A stretch of 64,000 nucleotides of DNA from Castor canadensis (taxonomy: Eukaryota; Chordata; Mammalia; Rodentia; Castoridae). The translations under genes were made by a program, and so were the position numbers. Shown here piece by piece: positions 44,166 to 56,719 of the stretch. Location: assembly GCF_047511655.1 (NCBI RefSeq), contig NC_133390.1, positions 159,895,583 to 159,959,582 on the forward strand, written 5' to 3'. A model generated the notes under the pieces. The model did not search any database, was not told the origin of the DNA, and saw nothing but the letters and a program-made list of their open reading frames with translations. The stretch's first letter is position 1. Every line of letters begins with the position of its first letter.

Positions 44166-44904
44166 GCCCCCCTTTTTCTGAACTTAGAATTAATTGGAAT
44201 TCAGGAAATTAAAGTGGTTCATTTCTACATTATATAACACCTCCGGTGTAGTCTAGGGCAGTGGTGTGCTGATAAACTGGTTCTCAGGGAAAAAAAAAAA
44301 GTCTGATTTGTACCATTTTTTTCATTTCTATGGTATAAATACTCCAGCTACAGCCAACCTCACTGACTACCAACTGAATGACTCCCAACATCCCTGAACA
44401 GGTACAGACGGGGCCCGTGAGCCAGCATGGATTGCGTCCAGGACACCAATGAGCCCAGGGCAGCACCTCTAATGAAACTAATTGATATCTCTGCAGCAAA
44501 ACGTAAATATTCACACTAATTGGTATAAAACAGCTTCACATCCATTGAGGTCAGATTTTTTTTTTTTCCTGCAAATGAGTCAACCACCAATTAACTATGA
44601 AAGGAAAACCTCCCGTTTACAGGGCTCCTTGGGTTCCCACGAAACATGTAAAAGATGGTGGTTCCTTTATCTGCCTGGGTCCCGCTGTTTGCAGATCTGG
44701 GGTCCTTCAGGAAAGCCTGTTGAACTTGTGTGCACAGCAGTGGTGAATGATTTTGACCTTCATCATCTCCAAGGTCACCTTCTACTTCTGGAAATCTAGA
44801 GTTAACAATTCAAGAACTATTTCACTAAGTGTACATTTTAATTTATTTCTATCTTACACTGCTGTGGAATGGAGTTTTTTAAAACGTGGCTTCTGGAAGT
44901 AGTT

Positions 44905-45035
44905 AACTTATAGACATTTCTGGAGTGAGGCTGCCCAGATTCAAATCTTGGCACTGCTACTTACTTGCTCTTTGGTATGAGGTAAGTCACAGTAAATTCC
45001 TCTGTGCTTCAGTTTCCTCATCTGGTTGTGAATGC
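44905..45035 (+). repeat. MIR SINE
   Basis: 'gaggctgcccagattcaaatcttggcactgctacttac' and 'tgtgcttcagtttcctcatctgg' match sense MIR. Confidence 0.8.
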
Positions 45036-45359
45036 TGAGGTTTAAAAAAACCCAAAAGGCATTCCTGGACCCATCTCTGAGCTACCTGCTGGAATCTTCC
45101 TCAGACTTGGTACCCCAATCATGTCAAACACCTCCAGTTAGTCAGCAGTGGTCTGTGTAAGGGGATAGTCTATGGTGGTCACCAGAGGACCTAACACTGC
45201 ATGACTGAGCGCCATGGTGTCTCCCTATCTTTCCACCTTGCTTGTCTGTGCCCACAGTGGCTGATCAGGGTAGGGGCAGTGTCTTGGTCAACAGCAATCC
45301 GTCCCAAGGCCGATTCCATCCTTCTGGAAATCCTCCATCCACCTCAGAATATGACACAT

Positions 45360-45820
45360 AAAGACCTCCCCCAGAGGTGTGAGGATAGGTAAGACACCTA
45401 AAAAATTAGCTAGCATTTGTTGCCCTCAACGCAGAGAAACTAAATCAGATACCTTAAAAGCAACTGAGGCCAATAGGAAAAGGGACCAGGAACTAGAGAA
45501 AAGGTGAGATCAAAAAGAATTAACCTAGAAGGTAACACCCACGCACAGGAAATCAATGTGAGTCAACTCCCTGTATAGCTATCCTTATCTCAACAAGGAA
45601 CACTTGTTCCTTCCTATTATTGCTTATACTCTCTCTTCAACAAAATTAGAGATAAGGGCAAAATAGTTTTTGCCGGGTATTGAGGGGGTAGGGGGAAGAG
45701 GGAGGGGGAGGAGTGGGTGGTAAGGGAGGGGGTGGGGGCAGGGAGGAGAAATGACCCAAGCATTGTATGCACATATGAATAATAAAACAATAAAAATTAA
45801 AAAAAAAAGACCTCCCCCAG
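45360..45820 (+). mobile_element. Young 5'-truncated L1 3' end with perfect target duplications
   Basis: Identical 15-base copies of AAAGACCTCCCCCAG at 45360-45374 and 45806-45820 bracket an insert of about 430 bases. The insert ends in a G-rich tract (about 45680-45750), ATGACCCAAGCATTGTATGC, AATAAAACAATAAAAATT and an A-run, as in rodent L1 3' UTRs. It lacks any ORF2 coding part that I can see, so it was truncated on insertion and cannot move by itself. The perfect duplication points to a recent event. Confidence 0.85.
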
Positions 45821-46327
45821 CCCTGACCTCAGTTTCATATCTGCCACTATAGGGACTGCTTCCTTGAGCCATTTTCTCCCTTCAGGGCCTGTTTGGGCAC
45901 CCTGACTTGACTCCATCCCCTCTCCCTGAGCAGTGTACAAGCTGTGATGTGGCCATAGCTCCTGTCCTGTGCTGTCCAGTCGCAGGCTAACTTCTGGGAC
46001 AGGGCTGAGGGTAGGGGAGGCGAGCTGCTAAGGCCTGAGCATGGCCAATGGCCACTCTTGTCAGGCTCCCATCATTAAACTGTACTGATGGATAGTTTCA
46101 AAACTGGGCTTTTCTGATAGATGTCTTTTCTGATAGAGCTCTTTGTTCTGGCTCTGAGTGGTTAGCTGACTGTGTGTATGAAAACACTTTCTTCCAGTAT
46201 CAAGCTTGTCTTTCACCTCTCCTAAGTGAAGAACTCGATTATAAGGAAGTCTGTTTATCATTCTTTTGACATTGGAGTTTCTTATATCTTTGAAGAAATC
46301 TTTAAGAATTGAAGGTATTTATCCAGG

Positions 46328-46412
46328 GGGCTGGTGGAGTGGCGCAAGTGGTACCTACCTAACAAGCAGGAGGCTCTGAGTTTAAGCCCCAGTACTGCCA
46401 AAAAAAAAAAAA
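46328..46412 (+). repeat. ID-type SINE
   Basis: GGGCTGGTGGAGTGGCGCAA to 'gtttaagccccagtactgcc' and an A-run. The duplications GTATTTATCCAG and ATATTTACCCAG flank it within L1 text. Confidence 0.88.
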
Positions 46413-46845
46413 CTTTTGACCAAGATATTTACCCAGATTTTCTCCCACAACTCTTAATGTTTTAGTTTTTGTATTAAGACTTATGTCTACCTTGAATTAA
46501 TTTTGTGTAAAAGTCAGGATTTGATTTTTATGTGGATATCTAGTTTTGGTAGCCTTATATATTAAAAAGACCTTTCTAGAACCTCACTAGCCTGGTGAAT
46601 GTAGGGTCTGACCTGGGGCTCTGTTCTCCACCCTGATCTATTTGTCTGTCTTTGCACTAATGCCACACTGTCTTAATTACTATAACTTGTTTTTAACTTT
46701 TATCTTGAGATAATTGTTGGGCTTTGTTGTTTTGTTGTTATTTTGTTTTTTCTTTTTTGCTGACTTTTGTATATTAATCTTAAATTCTGCAACCTTGCTA
46801 TATAATTGTTTATTGGTTATAAGTGTTGATATTTAATTAAAATTT

Positions 46846-47060
46846 TTTTTTTTTTGGTGGGACTGGGGTTTGAACTCACAGCTTCATACTTGCATAGCAG
46901 ACACTCTATTGCTTGAACCATGCCTCTGGTCCATTTTGCTTTCTTTATTTTGGAAATGGGGGCTCATGAACTATTTCCCAAATGGCCTCAAACTGCAATC
47001 CTCCCAATCTCAGCCTTCCAAGTAGCTAGGATGATGGACATGAGCCTCTAGCGTCTGGCC
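46846..47060 (-). repeat. B1-dID dimer SINE (minus)
   Basis: A T-run, GGTGGGACTGGGGTTTGAAC, then 'atgggggctcatgaactatttcc' to 'ctaggatgatggacatgagcc'. Confidence 0.85.
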
Positions 47061-47319
47061 TGAGAAGGTTTTGATTGGGATTGGGATCTATAGATCCACG
47101 TGGGATGAGCTGATATTTTTAAATGGTTAGTTTTCTGATCTGTGAACATGGTATATTTCTCCAGTTACTCAGGTCATTTCTGTATTTTATAATATGTGCA
47201 GTGTTTTATAATTGTCAATGTAGAAGTCTTACATATCTTTCATTAGAGATAGTTGTGGGTATTTGATAGCTTTTGAAACTATTGTAAATGGTATTATTTA
47301 TTTAGATTTTTTAACTTTT

Positions 47320-47400
47320 CTATTTTTTGGTAGTGCTAAGGTCTGAGCTCAGGGCCTTGAGCTTGCCAGGCAAGCACACTACCAATTGAGCCATGCTTCC
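47320..47400 (-). repeat. ID SINE (minus)
   Basis: TTTTGGTAGTGCTAAGGTCT, then GAGCTCAGGGCCTTGAGCTT to 'ccaattgagccatgcttcc', an ID monomer in the antisense L1. Confidence 0.8.
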
Positions 47401-47489
47401 ATTATTTTTAATTGGTTGTTGCTTATATATAAAAGTACAATCAAGTTATGAATATTGGCTTTGTGTGCAGAGACTTGCTGAAGTCACCT

Positions 47490-47768
47490 TTTTTATTTTT
47501 ATTTATTTATTTATTTATTTTCTTTCCCTTTTTTATTTTTTGAGACAAGGTCTCACTGTGTAGCCCAGGCTGGTCTTTAACTCCTGATTCTACCTCTGGT
47601 TCCCTAGTGCTGGGTTACAGTTCTGCACCACCACACCTGACTTTGTTTAGTTTAGTTTTTTTGAGATAGGGTTTCACTTGTAGCCCAAGTTGGCAACAAA
47701 CTCTTAATCCTCCTGTAACAGCCCCCTGAGTGCTGTGATTACAGGTGTGCATCACTGCACTTAGTGCT
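47490..47768 (-). repeat. (TTTA)n tract and two B1 monomers (minus)
   Basis: A TTTATTTATTTATTTA run leads into 'gagacaaggtctcactgtgtagcccaggc' (first B1). A second B1 follows: 'gagatagggtttcacttgtagcccaag' to 'gtgctgtgattacaggtgtgcatc'. Confidence 0.8.
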
Positions 47769-47807
47769 AAATTCTCTTGTTAACTCTAATACATTATAGA
47801 TCTTTTT

Positions 47808-47996
47808 ATTTTGGTACTGGGGCTTGAACTCAGGGTCTACACCTTCAGCCACTCCACCAGGCCTTTTTCATGAAGAGTTTTTTCGAGATAGTGTCTCTTG
47901 GAACTATTTGCCTGGGCTGGATTCAAACCGGCATCCTCCTGATCTCTGCCTCTTGAGTTGCTAGATTACAGGCATGAGCCACAGATGCCCGGCCAT
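47808..47996 (-). repeat. B1-dID dimer SINE (minus)
   Basis: GGTACTGGGGCTTGAACTCA (shortened ID half), then 'cgagatagtgtctcttggaactatttg' to 'agattacaggcatgagcc'. Confidence 0.85.
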
Positions 47997-48398
47997 TATA
48001 GGTCCTTTCGTATTTTCCACAGGCACAGTATGTCATCTGTGATATTTTTAGTTCCACTCCAGTTTGTGTGCTTTTTCTTGCCTTATTGCACCAACTAGGG
48101 TCTCTAATACAGTGTTGTGTGAAGGTGTGATCATGAACAGTTAATCTAAAGAGGAAAGTGTTCTGTTTTTTACTGATAAGCATGATGCTAACCGGTGGGT
48201 TTTGTAGATGCCCTTTAGAAGAATTTTTTTTTGTTATGAATGGATATTGAATTTTACCAAATAAAATTTCCACATCTTTTGAAATTATCATTTTCAGAGC
48301 ATTGTGTTAAAGTGGTGAATTATATTGATTTTGGATTAGCAAAAAAGGTTTGCATTCATAGCATAAGTCACACTTGGTCATGATATATGGTACTTCTC

Positions 48399-48598
48399 TT
48401 TTTTTGTGTGTGGGACTGGGGTTTGAACTCAGGGCTTCACGCTAGCAAAGCAAGAACTGTACTGCTTGAGCCACATCTCCAGTCTATTTTGCTCTGGTTA
48501 TTTTGGAGATGGAGTTTTGCAAATTATTTGCCTGGTCTGGCCTCGAACTACAATCCTCCCAATCTCAGCCTTCCAAATAGAGTATAGGCACCCAGCTC
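48399..48598 (-). repeat. B1-dID dimer SINE (minus)
   Basis: GTGTGGGACTGGGGTTTGAA, then 'tttgcctggtctggcctcgaac', with the B1 end cut short at 'agtataggcacccagc'. Confidence 0.83.
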
Positions 48599-49417
48599 AT
48601 ATTATGCTTTTTACATATCAGAGGATTTGTTACGCTAACATCTTCTTTAGTGTTTTTGCAGTTTTCATTCATGGAGATATTGGCTTATAATTTTCCTTTC
48701 TATAATGTCCTTCTTAGAACTTGGTAACAAGGTTTAACTGAATTCAGAAACTGATTCAAACAATATTTCTTCCTTTTATATTCTCTAGAGAAGTTTATAG
48801 GAGTAATACTTTTTATAAATTCTTAGGGGAAATTCACCAGTGAGACTATCTGGGCAATAGAGTTTTCTTTGTGGGAAAATTTTAATTTACAGATTTAATT
48901 TCTCTAATAGATACAGGGCTACTCAAAATTTTTATTTTTTCTTGTATCCATTTTGATAAGTAATGTTTTTCAGGGATATGTCCATTTCAATTAAAGTTTT
49001 CAATTTTGGGCATAAAGATGATCATAATATTTTCTTATTATTTCTAAAATGTCTGTGGCATCTGTAGTGATGTCCTATCTTCATTCTTGAAGTTTAGAAC
49101 TGGTGTTTCTCTCTCTCTCTCTCCCTCCCCTCTCTCTCCAGAATCAATTTTTGGCTTTGTTAACTTTCAAGTCCATTTTATTTTATTTTATTTTGTTTTG
49201 TTTTCATTCCCATTTTAAATGGAAATTCTCACCTTGAATTTCTCAGTACCACATCTTATGACTAAGGCCTTGAATCCATGTGGGGAAATACACAGATTTT
49301 CATGGGATATTTTTCTTTATCTCATCCACACCCAAGGCTGAGCAGACACGTCTGGTTCTGTGGGGCAGGATTTGTTAAAAGCATGCACCCTTTTATATTC
49401 ATCTTTTGGTTTTTGTT

Positions 49418-49521
49418 TTGGGTTTTTTTTTTTTTTTTGGTATTATGGTTTGAACTCAGGGCCTCAGTGGCTTGTGGCTTGCTAGGGAGGCGCTCTACCA
49501 GTTGAGCCACTCCATCACCCT
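49418..49521 (-). repeat. ID SINE (minus)
   Basis: A long T-run, GGTATTATGGTTTGAACTCA to 'accagttgagccactccatcaccc'. CACCCTTTTAT occurs on both sides (49386 and 49517), a target duplication. Confidence 0.87.
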
Positions 49522-49964
49522 TTTATCAGGAGGATAGCCTTTCCTGATGCATAATTCATGTAGGGTGATCTGATTCATTTGGCTCTCTGCTCTACGTGGG
49601 TCACAGATGCTTTGTTACCTGAGCATAGCCTGCTGCAGCTTCAGTTTAAGCTTAGTGCTTTGGTCTCATTTCTTTCTTGTTTCTGGCATGAGAGGATATT
49701 TCTACTTTCTTTAAGACTTACCCATTTCCATATAATTCTTAATCTAATCTTTTCTGGGCAGGGATATTTTAGAGTTTGTCACCTTGGGCCCTTTGCATTG
49801 TCTGGTCCCTCCATCTGGAATGCTTTCCCCCAGACATCTGCAAGGACATCCCCTTCACTCTTTTCCTCAGGTGTTACCTCCTCTGTGAGTTCCGCATGAC
49901 CACCCCACTTAAATTAATATCAACTCTAGCTCACCCTATTCCTCTTATGCTTACCCTTTTCATT

Positions 49965-50206
49965 GTGTTTTTTTTGTTGTTGTTGTTGTTTTGTTTTGTT
50001 TTTAGTACTGGAGTTTGAACTCAGGGCCTCATGCTTGCTAGGCAAGTGCTCTTACCATTTGAGCCACTCTTCCAGCCCTTTTTTGCACTAGGTTTTTTCA
50101 AGATAGGGTCTTGAGAACCTTTTTCCCCTGGACTGGCTGCAAACTGTGATCCTCCTGATCTCTGCCTCCTGAGTAGCTAGGTTTATAGACCACCAGCACC
50201 CAGCTT
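49965..50206 (-). repeat. B1-dID dimer SINE (minus)
   Basis: A GTTGTTGTT-type T-rich tail, TAGTACTGGAGTTTGAACTC, then 'caagatagggtcttgagaacc' to 'agctaggtttatagacc'. Confidence 0.88.
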
Positions 50207-50308
50207 ACTTTTCTTTCTTTTTTTTTTTTATAGAATTTATAACCATCTAATACCATTACTTATTTCTTGCTTTTGGTTTACTAATCAGTTCCCTTTGCTA
50301 GATTTCTT

Positions 50309-50390
50309 TTTGGTGGTACTGGGATTTGAACTCAGTGCCTGATGCTTGCTAGGCAGTCACTCTACCACTTGAGCCATGCCCCCAGTCCTT
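50309..50390 (-). repeat. ID SINE (minus)
   Basis: TTGGTGGTACTGGGATTTGA to 'ctaccacttgagccatgcc', an ID monomer in L2. Confidence 0.87.
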
Positions 50391-52879
50391 CCTTTGTTTG
50401 ACCTAATCTTCTTGAGGACATGAGAACAGATTATCTGTTTAGTTTACTGAAGTCTCCAAAATTTTTAGAATAGTATCTGGTACATATCAAGTTCTCAATA
50501 AATATTTCTCAAATTATTTGAAGGAATAAAACAATGTTTTTCTCAGAAACTGGAGCCCTCTTATTGGTTGGACTGAGGGAGAAGCAGAGGAGTAAAGTGG
50601 GAAAGAGAGGAAGAGATTTCTCCAAGCTTACCTGGAAAGGTGGCAGAGCCACCAAAACAATTCCCCTTGCCTCTGTTCAGCACCTTACATTTTTAAGTAT
50701 ACTCTTTGTGTTCTCAGAGCCTCACCCCAGCACCCAGGTATCTGAGAGGACAAGAAGTGTCCTGTAATGTCCCGTTAGGAGAGGAAAAGCCATGGCATCT
50801 CAGTGTTGTAGTCCACTTTCTCCTTCTGGAACTAGCTCTTCCTTGGCTGTGTCCCACACCACTCCTTGGCTTACCTTCTGCCTCTGCTCCTGTTCTCTTA
50901 CCTCTTTTGCTCAACCCACAAAGCTTCGCTGTTTCTTGAGGCTGTGCCCAGTGACTTTCTTGTCTCTCGAGGCCCTCTCTGTGATGATCTGGTCTGCTCT
51001 GTGCCTTTGGTCATCCTTTCTTCAGGCCCAGCATCTCCCGTTTGCCCATTTCCTGGACATCTTCTTTGAAAGCCTCTGGATGCTGGGAGGCTCTTGGGGG
51101 CAGGAGAAAAGCCTTGGCCTTGAAGGTAGAATACATGGCCCCATGCACCCTCAGTGAGCCCTGGGCTCAGTCATTGCCACTCTTTGAGCTTCACATTTTC
51201 CCTCTGAGAAAAATGATGTTTCTTTTATTCTACCCTCGCTGTGTTGCTTAGCGATTCTGGGGAGACTGTGGATGGACAGTTCTTTGTAAACTGTGAGACA
51301 CAGAGTTCACAGGAGGGGCAGCACTGTGTGTCCCACAGACGCCTCCTACAGGAAGGCCTTTCTCCTTCCTCCTTTGCCCAGACTTCCCCACCGGCCACCC
51401 AACCCAAATCAGATTCTGATCTTTATCTCCTTCTCTTCTCTCACCCCAACATGGGATACATCAGTAGCAACTGCTGACTCTGGTTCCTTGGTCTCTTTCC
51501 TGGCTCTCCCTTCCTCTTCTTTCCATGCCCCAGCCCAGCCCAGGCCATGTCAGTTCTCCTCTGAGTGGTCTTGGTGGGCTCCTTCCTGGCCTCCCTACCT
51601 CTCATTTCACCTCCTCTTGACAGCCCTCCTCCCCAGTGACCAGCAGAGAGGTCTAAAACATGAAACCATATCAGATCGTACCCTCCTTGTGTTTGACCCC
51701 CCAGGTTGGCTCTTCTTTGCCGCCCAGATGCAGGCCAAGATGCTCGCCTTGCACTCCAGATCTTTCCTGAGCAAAACCCTTGCTTAGGACCCATCTCTAC
51801 TCCCCTTGCACCTGCACTCAAGCTTTGGCTCCTTCCTGAGTATGCTGAGTCTTCCTTTTGTTCATGCCAGACCCTCCACTTAGAATTCCTTTCTTTCTTT
51901 CCCTGCCTGTACCTTAGACCTGTGTGCAGTATGGTGGTGGCTCTTCAGCATGGGAAAACAAAAGGCCTGGTATGATCTAAGCATGCACAGCACACACCCA
52001 TGTGGCTGCAGTGGAGATGCCACCTGTACCAAATCTGTGAAAACCTCTTATCTCCTAGACTTAGCCAAACAATGGGAGAGCTGCTTCTAAACCCAAGATT
52101 TGGGCTCTTGGACCAGCCAGAGGGATGATGGGGACACCAGAGGATTCATGGGCCTTAGGCCTGGGGTTGACCAGATGTCTAGTATAAGAGGCTTTGAGTA
52201 AAATTCATGGGATATGCAACCTTTCAGGATTTGATTGTCCCTCTACTTGGGTAGTATCAGGTACCCTGATATTGATTTTAGGACTGGCTTGGAAAGGTTG
52301 AGGCCACAAAGGGACTGTGACTCATCTGTCCACTCCTTTTCCACACAAGGGCCCTTGTCCTTGGGCTCCTGGCCATCTCTCCCTGCTATTACCCCAGCAG
52401 TCTTTGTCTAGGTTTTAGGGCAATTCCAGCAAGTCCTTTTCTGCCCATTTTAACATAACTTCCTCCTTGTATCCTTCAATAAACGAATTCCCTTCTTTGG
52501 GCCTCAATTTCTCTGAAAAATGAAGTTCTACCAGCTGGGCATTGGGAAGAGCAGTGAAATGGCCCCTTGCAGCCTTTGTTGCTGTACACAAAAAATACAC
52601 AGGCCAGTGCTCACTTGTCCTCTGTCCTTTGCCCAACTGTGAGTGTCTCAAGGGAGGGGACTTCATCTTATTCGAAACTGAGACACTCCCCGCACCACTT
52701 GCTGGCCCAGGCTTGACCTATCACAGTGTCTATACATGTGTTCTGAATTCCTTCAAGGAAGTAGGGACCCAAGAGGACAGGAAGTGCCTAGGCCAGGACA
52801 CTTGGACCAGGAATAAGAGCAGGACTCTCTATCACAGCCCTCAAAACATCTCTGCACCAAGTCACACAGGCTTTGGGGG

Positions 52880-53045
52880 TTGAGTCCTAGGGATCCAGTT
52901 CAGATCCTGGCTCTGCTCTCACTTGCTGTGCAATGGTAGCAGGAATGGCAGGTCTGCAAGGCTTGGCTCCACATCTGCAAAGGGGGACACGCAACCTCTA
53001 TGGAGATCAGGCTGACACACAGTAGGTACTCAACAAACAGGACCC
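52880..53045 (+). repeat. MIR SINE
   Basis: 'gttcagatcctggctctgctctcacttgctgtg', 'cacatctgcaaagggggacac' and 'cacacagtaggtactcaac' match sense MIR. Confidence 0.7.
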
Positions 53046-54119
53046 GACCCATCCTCCTACTTCTTTCCCTCCTCCCCCTTTCCTTTCTTCCATATGAGAG
53101 ATGTCTCCAAGGAAACAGGAGGAATTATTTTAAGAAAAGAGCTGAGGGCTTGGGTGGGAGCAGATGGTGGCTCGGGCAGCTGGGAGGCAGAGGCAGGCTG
53201 CTCCGGCCCTTCAAGGAGTTGAGGGGACCCGAATGCCTCCCCATCCCAGAAAGCAGCAGGGCAGGGCCTGCAGACAAATTCATACTGAGGGGACAAGAAG
53301 GAAACATCTCTAGCGTTAGAGAGCAGGGTCAGTGCTGGCTCTGGCTGTCTGCCTTCCTAGGTGGCCCTGAAAAAGTGCCAGCCCTCTAGCCTGTTGACCT
53401 GTGGGCAAGTAGGAGGCCCTGCTGCAAGGGAGGGGCAGGAAATAGGTAGGATGGGGCTGGTGAGTCCCATCTCAGAACAGTGTGAGCAAGGCCCAGGGTG
53501 CTCCTGAACTGGCAGAAATTCATTCCCTTGTTCACTCACTCATTCACTCACTCACTCAACTCATGTCCACTGAGCACATTCCTTCCCCCGTCAGGCAATG
53601 AGCACACATTCCTGTCATGGGATTCCTGCCCCCACCCGCCCGAATCATACAGATGAGGAAACCAAAGCCCTGAAAAGCCAAATGAGCCACCCGAATTTAC
53701 ACAAAAAGTCAAAAGATTCTTTCCCAGTCTTTCCCTTGTTTTCTCTAGATCCCCATCACCTTCAGGAGACGTCCCAATTCCTAGAGGGGACCTTGTGGTC
53801 ACCATGACCCATCCCACGCTGACCTTTCTGGCTTCACCTTCACGAGCTACAGGTAGTAGTTTGTGTGCCCCATCTTGGCATCCAGCTCTGCACTGGGCCT
53901 CAAGATGGAGTGTCCTCTTTGTCCTCCCCTGTGGGCCCAGCCACGGCTTGCACAGCTCAGGCCTCACCTCTTCCCACATGCTGCTTGACCAGGGTGAGTG
54001 CTATGTTCTTGTGAGTCTCCTCCAAAGACAGCAGGATATCAGTGAGCTCTGGATGGATGAATGAGTGAGTGAGTAGATGAATGAGAGAAGGAACACCGTG
54101 GGATTTCCACTCCTAGCTT

Positions 54120-54370
54120 CAGTTTGTTCTCCAAACATTTCGCAGTCACCTCCTCCATGCCAGGCCTGGTGCCAGCCACAGGGATAACGATAGCTCAGCC
54201 TCACAACCCACTTTGTAGTTTACTAAGTACTTCTATTCTGGAAGCCACACCCACCTGCTGGGTAGGAGTTTGTGTTTGTGTCCATTTTCCACTTGTGTAA
54301 ACTGAGGCCCAACGAAGCGGAGTAACAGTCACAGCCAGTTGTGATAGAGCCAAGATTTGAATCCAGGCCC
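54120..54370 (-). repeat. MIR SINE (minus)
   Basis: 'catgccaggcctggtgccagcc', 'cattttccacttgtgtaaactgagg' and 'atagagccaagatttgaatccagg' are antisense MIR. Confidence 0.75.
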
Positions 54371-56719
54371 GCTCACTCCATGCCCACACTCTTTCCACAC
54401 TGCAAAAACACGGCAAAACAAAGCAGAGGGGTATCCTTGAACACGGAACATTTGGAAAAGTCAGGAAAGAAGAAGGAAGAGGCAAATCCTGCAGGACCCT
54501 GGGCTCCAGGATAAATTTTTCTAGCCATCTGGGAATCTCCTGCTTGTTTTGGCTGAGCCTGTGGGTGTAAGGTCATACAGACTCACATAGCACAGTCACA
54601 GTGCAAACCCTGTCACCCCACAACTTAAGAACTCCAGGTGATGGGATCTCTAAGAACAACTTTAGGTCTTGTGAGACAGATGGAAAAAAACAGGTATGCC
54701 TAAGCGTGGGTCCCCCAAAACAAGACCCTGAAACAGGCACTTTGGAGCAGTAGCTTATTGGAGAGGTGATTGAGTAAGAAAGAATGAGTCAGGAGGTGAT
54801 GAAGAGAAAGCCAATTAAGTGCACACTAGCGATAGGTGACCTCTGTGAGCCACTGAACTCCACTCTGCTGGCTATCTTCTGGGGAACCGTGGAGAATAGC
54901 CCCAGAACTGTCCCTGAAGGCTGAAGACTGTACATTTATCATGACTTCTGGACCCTGCAAGCAGTAGAGAATTCTCCTGGGGACATTAATTCCCTTGCAT
55001 CTTCAAGCTACCCTGTGCTCACATGGGGCAGTTCTCGCAATTTCAGAAAACACCACCAGCGCAATGTGGATCGATCTGGTGGGCACCTGCAGTGTTTGAG
55101 AGCTTCCACCTCACTGGTGCTGGAAGCCAAGGTCAGCACCAGAAGTGTTGCCACAGAGTGTTTGAGACACAGTGGGTCTTTCTCATTTGGGGGGTGAAAA
55201 ACTGGGAATGGGGGTGGGACATAAAAGAGAAGTTTTCCTCAGAGTAGGTGACTTTGGAGTTGAACTTTGAAAGGTGTGTGTGCAATGAGGGAAGAGGAAT
55301 TCCAGGTAAAGAGGAAGTGTGAAACAGCTCAGTGTCTTCTTGCAGAGCTTGTACCTGAGTCATGGGATTCATTCCACTGGGATCGAGTTAGGAGAAGGTG
55401 AAAGAGTTAAATGGTGAAGGGCCTTGAATGCTTTGCTTGCAGGTGCTAGGGAGTCAACCCAGGGTTCCGAGCAGGGGAGTCAGACCTGGGGATGGAAGGC
55501 TGGGGTGAAGGATGGACTGAAAATTTAGGAGAATAGACCAGTGAGGGGCTCCCCACAGGGACCCTAGGCCAGAACTGCGAGGCTCCTTCTTCTTCATGAC
55601 CCTGAGGACTGGCACAGCCTGTGTGGCTGTGTGACTGATGCGGAGAACAGTGCAGGGGCTGGGCAGTCCCTAGATCAATCTTCACCGACCCTGACATTAT
55701 CTGGTTTGGTATGGTCACTGGATAGATTTGGTTATTACCAGAGCTGGTCATTACCAAGGGCTGAATGTCACCTGCTGTCGAATGGTCTTTAAACACTAGG
55801 AAATGTTCTGTTTGGGTTGGTCATTCTGTCCTCTTGTAGGGGTCCCTTCTGAAGCACACGGCTATGGTGCCAGCACGTAGGAACCAGCAGGAGTAGGGGA
55901 GATCACTGGCAGCTAGGGGCACCACACCTCTTCCCCACCATGCTGGTTCCCTCTTGCCTCTGGGCTGTGTCCCCTAGTCCTACAACTCCCGCACTTCCTT
56001 CCCTAAGAGCCCCAAGGACCCCTGGTCACCAGGCTGTGCTGGGGTTTAACGACCCTTTTCCAAATGGACCATGCTTGGACGCTACTCTGTCCCCATCTCT
56101 CTTGGCCTCTCCATTTCTCTTTGAGACTCTGTCTCTGTGATTTCATCTCTGTCACTCTCTTTTTAAGCACGGACCTCAGATACACAACTGAGCATGAACA
56201 GAGTCCTTGGTTCATGACAAGCTTTCAGCTTGTGGCCCAATATAAATGATGCAATATAGCATAAAACATGCCATGATATACTCGTGAGCCACTGCCCACC
56301 CCGACAGCTAGAACAGAACCAACCCATATCTCAAATCTGCCCCATGTGTACCCCGCTACCCCCAGCAATCTCTACAGATCACTAAGATTCTGAATTCTGA
56401 GTTTATTCTTCTCTGGTTTCCTTGTTTTTAGTTTCAGTACATGTATGAATAACTAAATACTGTGTTGTTTTTCCTTGTTTATTGACTTTATGTTAAAAGG
56501 TACCATACTGTACGTAATCTTTGTTTTTTTGAACTCCGTGCTATGTTGATGAGACTCCGTCTGTGCTGGGTTGTGATTCAGTCCTTCCAAAGGCTGGGTG
56601 TGACTGTACTGCTGTTTAGTTACTTTTCTTAACTCCCTGGTGATGAAGGCGGGATTGTGCTCAGCTTGGCTGCCATTGCACACTACCACTCTAGTTCCTT
56701 CCTGTGCAAATCTGCAGTG

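Larger units (their letters stand above)
46413..49215 (-). mobile_element. Long antisense L1 relic holding several SINEs
   Basis: Between SINEs the text keeps antisense L1 ORF2 order: 'gtgtaaaagtcaggatttgatttttatg', 'tgatctatttgtctgtctttgcactaatgccacac', 'aaattctgcaaccttgctatataattg', 'gtgggtatttgatagcttttgaaactattgtaaatgg', then 'gtgcattgtgttaaagtgg'-like and 'atctgggcaatagagttttctttg' parts. Every reading frame is broken. It contains five or six SINE insertions. Confidence 0.8.
49740..50525 (+). repeat. L2 LINE 3' part, split by two SINEs
   Basis: 'tccatctggaatgctttcccccag', 'cttttcctcaggtgttacctcctc' and, after the SINEs, 'cttgaggacatgagaacagatt', 'agtatctggtacatatc' and 'tctcaataaatatttctcaaat' keep L2 order on the plus strand. 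Confidence 0.8.

Noticed and set aside
51293-51787. 164-codon plus-strand frame
   Set aside because: It lies in pyrimidine-rich, L2-like sequence, with no domain, promoter or splice support.
54700-55080. Possible ancient LTR (text like 'gtagcttattggagaggtgattg')
   Set aside because: No clear TG...CA ends, poly(A) signal or confident family match; left unannotated.
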